A stretch of DNA of 64,000 nucleotides from Candidatus Woesearchaeota archaeon (GCA_016185705.1 JACPMZ010000007.1:1-64000), one strand, 5' to 3'. Shown: positions 10,351-19,035, counted from the first letter of the stretch. The notes: generated by a model not told the origin, from the letters alone. Translations and numbers: made by a program.

Positions 10351-10669
10351 TCAAAGCATCAACCTTTTTTTCTTCATCCGGGCCAATGCCGAGGCACGTG
10401 ACTGTTCCGGGCTGGACTGTTGTTCTGCCGGCATCGGTGATTAACGCTGACTTCAGATTTTCATCATCAGCCAATTTCTTAAACTCCAGCAGCTCCTTTT
10501 TGTCAGCAACCTTCAGCACAACCTTTTTGCCGGCGTCATTAATCCAGCGGTCCACCATGCGGCGGTCGCTCTTAAGAACGCAGTCAACAGCAGCATGGCT
10601 GCACTGAGCTGCCAGCTTGCCCTTAGGCAGCTTCAAATCCTGCCTGACCAAAATGACGAGTTTGTACAT
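10328..10669 (-). CDS. pth2: Peptidyl-tRNA hydrolase Pth2
   Basis: Start trimmed to MYKLVILVRQDLKLPKGKLAAQCSHAAVD; 'TTVQPGTVTCLGIGPDEEKKVDALTKHLKM'. Confidence 0.95.
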   Translation of the reverse strand: MYKLVILVRQDLKLPKGKLAAQCSHAAVDCVLKSDRRMVDRWINDAGKKVVLKVADKKELLEFKKLADDENLKSALITDAGRTTVQPGTVTCLGIGPDEEKKVDALTKHLKMV

Positions 10670-10712
10670 GCCACATTTATCTGCGGTGAATGTTATAAAG
10701 TTTACTGATTTT

Positions 10713-10788
10713 GGTGAAGTTAAGCGCCAAAACCGTGCGCAGAATGCAGGCAAGCTCAGGATTGCAGGACACACAACTTGACATTACC
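10713..10788. mobile_element. Internally deleted copy of family-2 palindromic element
   Basis: 'gaagttaagcgccaaaaccgtgcgc' resembles the left end of the 34.95-kb element; 'ggcaagctcaggattgcaggacacacaacttgacattaccg' is identical to its right end; central hairpin missing. Confidence 0.6.
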
Positions 10789-10833
10789 GCCCAACAGCAA
10801 AAAATATAAACACTCTTTTTCCCTCAGCGCAGA

Positions 10834-11121
10834 ATGGCAGAGCCGGGCACAGTCTTTATCGGAACGAAGCCAATCATGAACTATGTAACAGCTGTTGTCA
10901 TGCAGTTTACCACCAAAGATGCGCAGTCAGTTGTAATCAAGGCGCGCGGAAAATTCATGAGCACAGCAATTGACGTGGCAGAGGTTGCCACCAAAAGGTT
11001 TCTCCAAGGCCAGGTAAATGTGCAGAGCATCAAAACAAATTCTGAGAACTTCACCAACCGCGAAGGGCGCAACGTCCGCGTGTCAACGATAGAACTGGAA
11101 CTGACTAGGAAAGCAGACTGA
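10834..11121 (+). CDS. albA: DNA/RNA-binding protein Alba
   Basis: 'TVFIGTKPIMNYVTAVVMQFTTKDAQSVVIKARGKFMSTAIDVAEVATKRFL'. Confidence 0.95.
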   Translation: MAEPGTVFIGTKPIMNYVTAVVMQFTTKDAQSVVIKARGKFMSTAIDVAEVATKRFLQGQVNVQSIKTNSENFTNREGRNVRVSTIELELTRKAD

Positions 11122-11680
11122 ATATGTAAGGCGCTACAAAGACAAATATCCAGATGTTAAACAATATGTGCGTAGCAGCAAAAAGCAAGCTTCTCCAGAC
11201 GCTGCTGCCAAGCAAAATATATCCGGGCAGGATTACAGCGTCATAAAGCACAGTCATCCAGATGCCAACCCAAGTAATGCTTAAATTGAGCGAGGGCGCA
11301 ACCATTGTAACTGCCAATACCCCCAAAAAAGAAACTGAAGTGGAATAAGTAAACCTGTCAGTAATCATTTCAGCCAAAAAAAGAGCAAGCGCTCCAACAA
11401 TAAAGCCCGGAAGCCTGCCGTAAAGGACAGAAGTAAGAACCATGCCCAGCATAATAAGCTCAAAGCCGAGCGAAACCTTAATCCAGCGGTTGTAAATCAT
11501 GGAAAAAATTCCTATGACGATAAACGCTGCCATGACCGCAATTGCCTGAAAAAAATCTTTGAACAGAAAAACCAGCAATAAGGCAGCGATTGCCAACGCA
11601 ATAGAGATGCGCTTCTCAATCAGGAAAGGAAACTTAGACTTAGCCCACGCCTTAATAATTCTCCTGTCATATTTAAGCAT
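11105..11680 (-). CDS. Multi-TM membrane protein (paralogous family, member 1)
   Basis: 191 aa hydrophobic; alignable with the two downstream ORFs ('YNRWIKVSLGFELIMLGMVLTSVLYG'). Confidence 0.65.
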   Translation of the reverse strand: MLKYDRRIIKAWAKSKFPFLIEKRISIALAIAALLLVFLFKDFFQAIAVMAAFIVIGIFSMIYNRWIKVSLGFELIMLGMVLTSVLYGRLPGFIVGALALFLAEMITDRFTYSTSVSFLGVLAVTMVAPSLNLSITWVGIWMTVLYDAVILPGYILLGSSVWRSLLFAATHILFNIWIFVFVAPYIFSLLS

Positions 11681-11784
11681 TGAAAAATAACAACGCTGCG
11701 ATATTTTTAATACTTTGTTTTTTACCCGCTGCGGCTACAGAATAACAAATATTTAAAAACATTCAGTCAACCTCATATATCAAC

Positions 11785-11856
11785 GGGCCCGTGATGTAAC
11801 GGACAGCATAAACGGCTTCGGACCGTTTTGTTCGGGTTCGAATCCCGACGGGCTCG
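11785..11856 (+). tRNA. tRNA-Arg (anticodon TCG)
   Basis: acceptor gggcccg/cgggctc, anticodon stem aacgg-cttcgga-ccgtt, T-arm cgggttcgaatcccg. Confidence 0.92.
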
Positions 11857-11866
11857 CTTTTTAATT

Positions 11867-12487
11867 CTAAAGTATCGCTTCCAGCAGCTGGTAAAGAGGC
11901 ACTCCGAGAAACCTGAAAATCAGGATGTTGATGGGGATATTAAGCGCGATGAAATACAATGCTTTCAGCCGCTGCTCAGTGTCTGTAAGGAACATGAAAA
12001 CCGGCTGCTGGACAAAGTTGAACACTATGACGCTCCAGATGCCCAGAGCAACTACGCCCAAATCCGTTGTGCCGGAAGCAATCCATATGAACAGCACCTG
12101 AACCGTGCGGGAAGGAATGTAAGTAAGCGTCATGACATCAGGATAGCCGGAGAACACTTCTGAAGCAAGATTAACCGTGATTGTATAAATTATTCCAACA
12201 ATCGGCCCGAAAAACAGCGTGACCATTGCTGTAGTTATGCTAATGAGCTCCAGCACAGGAGGCATCCTGACAAAGCGCTTGTAAACAGTAATCGTGCTGG
12301 ATGCAATTGCAAAAACCAAAACAACCAGGAAAGCGGTAACCTGCTCAGTGAAAATAACAAACAAACTGAACAGAAGCAATCCCGCAAACAAATAACGCTT
12401 ATGCGAGGCAAACCATTCATAGATTCCCTGAAGCTTAGGGTGCTTAATGCCCCTGCCCAAGTTTTCAATTCGCGGTTTCACAGCCAA
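11867..12487 (-). CDS. Multi-TM membrane protein (paralogous family, member 2)
   Basis: 206 aa; 'YKRFVRMPPVLELISITTAMVTLFFGPIVGIIYTITVNLASEV' parallels member 3. Confidence 0.7.
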   Translation of the reverse strand: MAVKPRIENLGRGIKHPKLQGIYEWFASHKRYLFAGLLLFSLFVIFTEQVTAFLVVLVFAIASSTITVYKRFVRMPPVLELISITTAMVTLFFGPIVGIIYTITVNLASEVFSGYPDVMTLTYIPSRTVQVLFIWIASGTTDLGVVALGIWSVIVFNFVQQPVFMFLTDTEQRLKALYFIALNIPINILIFRFLGVPLYQLLEAIL

Positions 12488-12662
12488 ATCATCCCGCGCG
12501 CAAGTATTAATATTTTGCTTTTTAACGGTAATATCAAGCTAAGTGTGTTTATTCTCGCTTCTTGTGTCTGCTCTCACAAATGCTTTGCGTGGTAACAACT
12601 GCGCCCTGTTTCCTCCCCTTAACATGCAACATCCCTGCATGTGCACAATCTTGTCTTCTCCC

Positions 12663-12715
12663 AAGCTTCCTTTTTCCCTCCCTTCGCAAAGGCGAGGGAG
12701 GGAAAAAGGAAGCTT
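12663..12715. repeat. Intergenic hairpin of the CTCCC/GGGAG family
   Basis: 21-bp perfect arms aagcttcctttttccctccct / agggagggaaaaaggaagctt. Confidence 0.85.
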
Positions 12716-12781
12716 TTGGCAGGCTGCTGCGGAGATATTGAACTTGTGAATGGGGAGTAAATAGAGCGCGGACCCCTTACG

Positions 12782-13372
12782 TTAAACAAGCCCCAGCAAC
12801 CCCGCAGCTAAATTCCCGAAAAGCCAGAATATGATGAAATTGCCGCAGAAATTAACTACAGCAAAATAAACTGCTTTCAGCCGCATCTGAACATCAGCCA
12901 TGAGAAGGTACGGGGGCTGCGTGATAGCCAGATAAAGCAGCAGGCATGCAACACCTGTGGGCAGCATGCTGCCGCCAAAAGCAGAAAAAAAGAATCCGGC
13001 TGCAAATGACATTACAATCCTGCCGGGAACAAACGTCAGAATCCAGACGTCAAGCTGGTTGCTCACAATCTCAGAAGCAACGCTGACTATGGTTGTGTAA
13101 ATGACAGCTACAATCGGCCCGTAAAGCAAGCTGACGAGAATAGTTGTAAAGGTCATCAGCTCAACAGCAGGCGGAATCCTGATGATGCGCTTGTAAAACG
13201 TGGAAAAAATCGCAGCCAGCCCCATGATTCCAATAGTAATCGCAGGAACAATCAAATCGGCAAAAACCGCAAGCAGCAGCACAGCCAGGAAAGCCAAAAA
13301 CACCTTGCCCTTATTCCTGCCGAGCCAGCCCAATGCAGTCCTGCCGTATTCCCTGAACCTGTCCTTAACCAT
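12782..13372 (-). CDS. Multi-TM membrane protein (paralogous family, member 3)
   Basis: 'YKRIIRIPPAVELMTFTTILVSLLYGPIVAVIYTTIVSVASEI'; start trimmed to MVKDRFREYG. Confidence 0.7.
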   Translation of the reverse strand: MVKDRFREYGRTALGWLGRNKGKVFLAFLAVLLLAVFADLIVPAITIGIMGLAAIFSTFYKRIIRIPPAVELMTFTTILVSLLYGPIVAVIYTTIVSVASEIVSNQLDVWILTFVPGRIVMSFAAGFFFSAFGGSMLPTGVACLLLYLAITQPPYLLMADVQMRLKAVYFAVVNFCGNFIIFWLFGNLAAGLLGLV

Positions 13373-13453
13373 AGCAGCAGGATAACCGCAAGCCATTTAT
13401 AAACCTTCGCGCCAGATTCATTGCTGTAACAGGGCGAAGTTTACGCCTTACCC

Positions 13454-13503
13454 CGCTGCTTTTTTTCCTCCCTCTGAATCTCAGGGAAGGAAAAAAAGCA
13501 GCG
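13454..13503. repeat. Intergenic hairpin of the CTCCC/GGGAG family
   Basis: cgctgctttttttcctccct..agggaaggaaaaaaagcagcg. Confidence 0.8.
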
Positions 13504-13612
13504 TCGCAGAACCAGAAAATGAATGCAGTCTGGCCGGAAAAAAGCAGATGGCGGGATGCCTGCACCGCCAATAGAGAAAGTAATATAAAGCATAAAACCG
13601 CTGAAAGCGCTG

Positions 13613-15802
13613 GTGTTGAAGTTGCACAATAAAGCGCAGGCAGCGATGGAATTCCTGCTCAATTACGGCTGGGCAATAATGGTGGTTGTGATAGTGATTT
13701 CTGCTTCGGCTTATTTCGGCTTTTTGAGCCCGAGCAATTTTGCTCCTGAAAGGTGCGCTGTAACGCTTCCGTTCAATTGCGATGGCGGCACAGCAGGGGA
13801 AGACGTGGCAGGAATAGCGCTTGAAAACGTTGGAGGCAGGGATTTGACAGTTAAGAGCGTGACATTTACTTCCGAGGCGCTGCTGGGAGAATGCACTGCC
13901 AATGTGAACATTCAGATAAAAAACGGGGAGGAGCAGACAATATATGCAGATGACCCTGTTGGATGCAGCCATGTTGGGGGGAAGGGCAAGAACAAGTACG
14001 CAGTTAAAATAACTTATTTTTATGCCGGCTCAGGCATTGACCAGCAGATGGTTGGGGAAATGGTTGCCAAGTTTGGCGGGGCAGTCAGCGGAGGCGTTGG
14101 CGGCGGCGTGACAGGCGCAGTTGCTCACTGGGCTTTTGACGATCTGGACAAAGGAACTCAGGTTATTGACTATTCTGGAAATGGGAATGACGGAACATTT
14201 GTGGGGGCTGTTTATGGCGGGACAGTGCAGGGAGCTGCCGCAGTTCCCGGCAAATACGGGGATGCTCTGTCGTTTGATGGCGCTGATGATTATGCAAGCA
14301 CAGCTGATGCGAATTCTCTGGACATGGGAACAGGCGACTTCACCGTAGAGGCGTGGGTGAATAAAGACAGCGACGGATATAACGTGATTGCAAACAAAAG
14401 AAAGCATAATTATGCCAAAAGAAGCGAGGCTTTTGATGACGCTGTTGTGTGGATTAATTACTGCAATCTAGGCACGATGACTGCAAACGATCCGGCAGTG
14501 GCAGCTCCAGACGGAACTTTCACGGCAGAAAAGCTGGTTGCGGGCGGTGCGAACTGTGCTGGTACAACAGGCCGCATACAAACTATCAGCCTGACAGCCG
14601 GCCAGACCTATACTGTAAGCATATGGGCTAGAAGGCTAAGCGGAGGAACAGACTTTAAGCTTGGATTTAATGATGGCAACACTTGCGGTTTAACTCTTAC
14701 TGACAGCTGGACGCGATATACGTGCACAAAAACCATTTCAGGTGATACAAGCAGGGGCATGCAGTGGTATACTGGAGGGGGAAACACAGTATATGTATGG
14801 GGCGCGCAGTTTGAGCGCTCGCCAAAAGCCACGGTGTATGCAAAAACAGACGGCACAGCATTTACAGATTCCGGCTATTCCCTGTGGCTGGAGGATTCCA
14901 GAGTTAAAGCTGCAGCCAGCAGCACGGCAAATACAAAAGCTGTAACAGTTGAATACGATGGCGTGGGCGCAGGATGGCACCATGTTGCAGTTGTTTTTAA
15001 CAGAGGCAGCAACTTGCAGCTGTATCTTGATGGCGCAGAAGCAGCAGCAGCTTCTTTGGCAGACGTGTCCGGCCAGGATATCAGCAATGCCAACAGCCTG
15101 ACCATAGGCGGCACAGGCACGGAAATAATAAACGCATTTGACGGGCTGGCAGACGAAGTCAGGATTTACAAAAAAGCGCTGACACCAGCAGAAATAACCG
15201 AATCAATGAACTCGCGCTACCCGGTGAAAGGCGCAGCAGCTTCATATTCATTTGAGAATCCTTCAAGCAGAGGCAGCGACACGCACTTCATTGTTCAGGG
15301 GCAGAAAGGCGGTGCGCTGCATCTTGATGGCGTCAGCGAGTCTGTGCTGTGCGGCAACCCGCTCACCACGGAACTTCAGTTTTCAGTTTCCGCATGGTTT
15401 AACACAGACGACGCTGCAGCAGCAGAAGACCATATAGTTGACCTGGGCGATGACGGTTTCAATCCCAGGAATTTCCTTGTCTGGAGAGGCAGCCTTGTAA
15501 ACTGGTTTGCAGCTGATGCGGAAAACGACCTGCTTAGCGTGCCTGGCACCGCCGGCAATGCCCCCCTTGGTCTATGGAACCATGCAGTTATAACAAGAAA
15601 CGGTGATACGGCCAATCTTTATGTTAACGGAAATCCTGACAGCAGCAATACGAATGCCGCAGCCGGCAATGTTATAGGCACTTCGCAATGCGAGATCGGG
15701 TCAAATGCCGATGATGACAGGTGGTTTGACGGCCTAATAGACGATGTAGTAATCTACGACCGCGCACTGACAGATGCGGAAGCGCAGGCGCTTGGCAGCT
15801 GA
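13613..15802 (+). CDS. Class III signal-peptide pilin-like protein with LamG (concanavalin-like) domains, copy A
   Basis: 'HNKAQAAMEFLLNYGWAIMVVVIVISASAYFG' class III leader; 'AHWAFDDL...GDALSFDGADDYA...FTVEAWVN', 'WHHVAVVFNRGSNLQLYLDG', 'DEVRIYKKALTPAEI' LamG signatures; start (GTG 13613 or nearby TTG) uncertain. Confidence 0.85.
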   Translation: MLKLHNKAQAAMEFLLNYGWAIMVVVIVISASAYFGFLSPSNFAPERCAVTLPFNCDGGTAGEDVAGIALENVGGRDLTVKSVTFTSEALLGECTANVNIQIKNGEEQTIYADDPVGCSHVGGKGKNKYAVKITYFYAGSGIDQQMVGEMVAKFGGAVSGGVGGGVTGAVAHWAFDDLDKGTQVIDYSGNGNDGTFVGAVYGGTVQGAAAVPGKYGDALSFDGADDYASTADANSLDMGTGDFTVEAWVNKDSDGYNVIANKRKHNYAKRSEAFDDAVVWINYCNLGTMTANDPAVAAPDGTFTAEKLVAGGANCAGTTGRIQTISLTAGQTYTVSIWARRLSGGTDFKLGFNDGNTCGLTLTDSWTRYTCTKTISGDTSRGMQWYTGGGNTVYVWGAQFERSPKATVYAKTDGTAFTDSGYSLWLEDSRVKAAASSTANTKAVTVEYDGVGAGWHHVAVVFNRGSNLQLYLDGAEAAAASLADVSGQDISNANSLTIGGTGTEIINAFDGLADEVRIYKKALTPAEITESMNSRYPVKGAAASYSFENPSSRGSDTHFIVQGQKGGALHLDGVSESVLCGNPLTTELQFSVSAWFNTDDAAAAEDHIVDLGDDGFNPRNFLVWRGSLVNWFAADAENDLLSVPGTAGNAPLGLWNHAVITRNGDTANLYVNGNPDSSNTNAAAGNVIGTSQCEIGSNADDDRWFDGLIDDVVIYDRALTDAEAQALGS

Positions 15803-15821
15803 AATTACTACCGTACCGCCA

Positions 15822-15969
15822 CGGCGTCCCTATTGAAAAGCTGCATTCACCCAACCTTGTTGTCAGTCCAGTTTCCCAACTTTCACTCTCCCTTATCCTG
15901 ATAGGGAGGGTGAAAGTTGGGAAAGGCGATGCGCAAAGGAGAAAATAAGCGGACATTTCAATGGCGCCG
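15822..15969. mobile_element. MITE-like palindromic element, family 1 (E2), at 3' end of copy A
   Basis: ggcgtccctattgaaaag ... catttcaatggcgcc ends; hairpin tttcccaactttcactctccct..agggagggtgaaagttgggaaa. Confidence 0.65.
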
Positions 15970-16012
15970 ATTTAGAACAATATTTAAATAACCAACCACA
16001 GCAACGCATGCT

Positions 16013-17437
16013 ATGAAAGAAGAGCAGACCCTCGGAATAACCGCAAAGAAGGATGAGGATTTCTCGGAATGGTACACGCAGGTGATTGTCAAGTCGGAAT
16101 TAGTGGACTACACTTCTGTGTCCGGCTGCTTTGCATTTCGCCCTTACGGGTATGCCATCTGGGAAAAGATAGTTGCAGAAGTTGACATGCGCTTAAAGAA
16201 GATGGGCGTGCAGAACGTTTACTTTCCCCTTTTTATTCCTGAGAAACTGTTCAAGAAAGAAGCAGAGCACGTGGCAGGATTTGCCCCTGAAGTAGCATGG
16301 GTAACGCATGGCGGCGACACAAAGCTTGATGAACGCTTGGCAGTAAGGCCGACATCAGAAACAATAATGTACGAGTCGTATGCAAAATGGATACGCAGCT
16401 GGAGAGATTTGCCAATCAAGTACAACCAGTGGAACAACGTTGTTCGCTGGGAGTTCAGGCACCCCACGCCGCTTATAAGAACGCGGGAATTTCTGTGGAA
16501 CGAAGGGCACTCTGCCTTTGCATCCAGGCAGGAGGCAGAGCAGGAGATCAAAGACATAATGGCTTTGTGGAAGGAAATAACCGAGAATTATCTGGCTGTC
16601 AGCGGATTAGCAGGCAAAAAAAGCGAGGCAGAAAAATTTGCAGGAGCAGAAGCAAGCTACAGCATAGAGTTTTTGCTGCCGAACGGCAGAACTGCGCAGG
16701 GCCCGGATGCGCATTTTGACGGGCAGGGATTTGCGAAGGCGTTTGGAATAAGGTTCCTGAATGAGGAGGGAAAGCATGAATATGCGTGGCAGAATACTTA
16801 TGCAATCACCACCAGAATGATAGGCATCATGGCAATGATTCACGGCGATGACCGCGGCCTGGTTCTGCCGCCAAACATTGCGCCTGTGCAGATAGTAATA
16901 GTTCCGATTGTATTTGACAAAGGCAGCAAAGAAATACTGGCAGCTGCCAAAAAATTGCAAACACAGCTTAGCAGCAGCAGAACGAAATTGGATGACAGGG
17001 ACGAAATCACTCCCGGACGCAAATTTAATGAATGGGAGCTGAAAGGCGTTCCCTTAAGAATAGAAATCGGCCCGAAAGATTTGGCAAAAAATCAGGCGGT
17101 AATTGTGAGGCGCGATACAAAGGAAAAGAAAGCAGTCAAAATAAGCAGCATCGCCAGGGAAGCGGAAAAAACACTGGCAGACATGCAACAGCAGCTGCTG
17201 AAAAAATCCGAAAAATTCCTGAACAGCAGCATAGCAGTTGCAACTGGCATTAAAGGCATAATGGAAGCAGTGAAAGGCAAAAAAATAGGCAAAGCCATTT
17301 TCTGCGGCAGCAAAAAATGCGAAGAAAAGGTCAAAGAAACAGAAGCAAAATCACTGTGCATAACCGCAGGGAAGCAAGGAAAATGCATTGTCTGCGGAAA
17401 GCCGGGGCAGACTGCGTATTTCGGAAAAAGCTACTGA
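16013..17437 (+). CDS. proS: Prolyl-tRNA synthetase (archaeal/eukaryotic type)
   Basis: 'DFSEWYTQVIVKSELVDYTSVSGCFAFRPYGYAIWEKI', 'RPTSETIMYESYAKWIRSWRDLPIKYNQWNNVVRWE'. Confidence 0.97.
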   Translation: MKEEQTLGITAKKDEDFSEWYTQVIVKSELVDYTSVSGCFAFRPYGYAIWEKIVAEVDMRLKKMGVQNVYFPLFIPEKLFKKEAEHVAGFAPEVAWVTHGGDTKLDERLAVRPTSETIMYESYAKWIRSWRDLPIKYNQWNNVVRWEFRHPTPLIRTREFLWNEGHSAFASRQEAEQEIKDIMALWKEITENYLAVSGLAGKKSEAEKFAGAEASYSIEFLLPNGRTAQGPDAHFDGQGFAKAFGIRFLNEEGKHEYAWQNTYAITTRMIGIMAMIHGDDRGLVLPPNIAPVQIVIVPIVFDKGSKEILAAAKKLQTQLSSSRTKLDDRDEITPGRKFNEWELKGVPLRIEIGPKDLAKNQAVIVRRDTKEKKAVKISSIAREAEKTLADMQQQLLKKSEKFLNSSIAVATGIKGIMEAVKGKKIGKAIFCGSKKCEEKVKETEAKSLCITAGKQGKCIVCGKPGQTAYFGKSY

Positions 17438-17440
17438 ACG

Positions 17441-17500
17441 TTTATATAGCTTTCGGGAATTATCGAAAGCTTTATAAATAACACTATTTTCTATCGAAAC
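17441..17500 (+). promoter_or_regulatory. Promoter with palindromic putative operator
   Basis: tttatata (17441), perfect 8-bp inverted repeat agctttcg-N8-cgaaagct (17448-17471), second TATA-like tttataaata, half-site tatcgaaac immediately before the ATG. Confidence 0.55.
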
Positions 17501-18085
17501 ATGAAAAAAGCTGAATTCGTGTACAGGGAAATTCTGTACAGTGCGATTGAAAAGAAAAACAGAAACCTTACGCAGTCGTATTTAGCTGCGGCTCTGAAAA
17601 TATCCCTGAGCACAGTAAATTTGGCGTTGAAGCCATTGGTCAGGATGAACGCTGTAAGAATCAGGAAAATGGGTTTCGATGCAATAGACCCAAAAAAAAT
17701 CCTTTATTACTGGGCGTCCATAAGAAACATTGAGAAGGACATAATATTTTCAACAAGAGTTGCGGAGCCAGTTAAAAGCATAGAAAAGCAGATGCCTGAT
17801 GACGCAGTTTTTACAGCATTTTCTGCCTACAAGTTTAAATACAGAGACGTGCCTGCAGATTACTCGGAAGTTTACGTTTATGGCTCTGACAGCATTAGGA
17901 AAAGATGGCCGCAAAACAGCAATGCTCCCAACCTGTTTGTGCTGAAAAAAGACAGCAGCATAGACAAATACGGCAAAACAGCTACAACAGCCAACCTGTT
18001 TGTGGATTTGTGGAATCTGCGTCAGTGGTATGCCAAAGATTTTCTAAACGCATTGGAGGCAAAAATTGGCAGAATTCTGGAATAG
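17501..18085 (+). CDS. Winged-helix DNA-binding protein (AbiEi-like antitoxin/regulator candidate)
   Basis: 'LTQSYLAAALKISLSTVNLALKPLVRMNAVRIRKMGFDAIDPKKILYYWA'; overlaps the downstream nucleotidyltransferase. Confidence 0.65.
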   Translation: MKKAEFVYREILYSAIEKKNRNLTQSYLAAALKISLSTVNLALKPLVRMNAVRIRKMGFDAIDPKKILYYWASIRNIEKDIIFSTRVAEPVKSIEKQMPDDAVFTAFSAYKFKYRDVPADYSEVYVYGSDSIRKRWPQNSNAPNLFVLKKDSSIDKYGKTATTANLFVDLWNLRQWYAKDFLNALEAKIGRILE

Positions 18086-18689
18086 CTTGCTGACTGAGAA
18101 AAGCTGGAACATACTGACTGATTTAGCCAGGGAGCCCTTTGACTTTATCCTGATAGGCGGCTGGGCGGCATACATGTGGACAAAGCTGCACAAGAGCAAG
18201 GACATAGACATTGCCCTGACCGACATTAAAGCCCTGGAATATCTGAAACAGAGGCACAACCTGAAAAAGAATGACCGGCTCAACAAATATGAAATAGCAT
18301 TTGATGAAATTGACGTTGACATTTACGTTTCCCATTACTCCAAGCTATCGCTGCCCGTAGAGGATTTAAAATCGCTTTCCATACGCAAGGAAGGAATGTC
18401 CGTAATCATTCCAGAAGCGCTGCTCATATTAAAACAAGGCGCAGAACTGGACAGAAAGGATTCAGTAAGGGGCACAAAGGACAGAATAGACATAGCAGCC
18501 CTTCTGTGCTTTACAGCAATCAACTGGAAACTTTATTCATCGCTGCTCAAAAACTACAAGCTTGACCATTTCCGTGCCAGATTAAAAACCATAGTTGGCA
18601 GTTTTCAAGACTATGGGTATCTGGACCTAAATCCCAGAGAATACAAGCTGAAAAAGCAGAAAATTCTTGAACGAATCTCCGCAATATAA
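18066..18689 (+). CDS. Nucleotidyltransferase-fold protein (AbiEii/MNT-like toxin candidate)
   Basis: 'PFDFILIGGWAAYMWTKLHKSKDIDIAL' GG...(D/E)hD pattern; 'EIDVDIYVSHYSKLSLP'. Confidence 0.7.
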   Translation: MAEFWNSLLTEKSWNILTDLAREPFDFILIGGWAAYMWTKLHKSKDIDIALTDIKALEYLKQRHNLKKNDRLNKYEIAFDEIDVDIYVSHYSKLSLPVEDLKSLSIRKEGMSVIIPEALLILKQGAELDRKDSVRGTKDRIDIAALLCFTAINWKLYSSLLKNYKLDHFRARLKTIVGSFQDYGYLDLNPREYKLKKQKILERISAI

Positions 18690-18897
18690 CAGCACAGTTG
18701 CGGATATTACTGCCTGCAGAGCTGCATGTTCCCCGGTTCCTTAGCACAATCTGTTATTTGCGCTTTCTTTTCCCCTGGCTTCGCAAAGTTGAGGGAGGGA
18801 CAAAAAGGAAGCTCGCGAAAACAGGAGAAGGGTAAGCCGAGCCGCACGCAACTATGCTTTCCACCACCGAAATCTATATAAACATCTTCTTGCGCTA

Positions 18898-19035
18898 ATG
18901 GCAGGATTCGGGGTGGTAACAATGAAGGAAAAAATGGAGCTAATTGAAGACCTAAAGTCAAGAATCATGGCCTACGGCCACATACAAGACGAGCAGATAG
19001 CCATGGACATAGCAAGAAAGTGGGCTGCTGCTTAG
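18898..19035 (+). CDS. Small (45-aa) acidic protein, uncharacterised
   Basis: ATG 18898, translates MAGFGVVTMKEKMELIEDLKSRIMAYGHIQDEQIAMDIARKWAAA; TATA-like 'ctatataaac' about 25 nt upstream; absent from the supplied ORF track. Confidence 0.45.
   Translation: MAGFGVVTMKEKMELIEDLKSRIMAYGHIQDEQIAMDIARKWAAA

Noticed and set aside
15672-15956. Minus-strand ORF of 94 aa (MSAYFLLCASPFPTFTLP...) similar to the plus-strand ORF 55705-55935
   Set aside because: The similarity arises because both lie in the duplicated family-1 element/LamG 3' end and read antisense to the real gene; no coding support
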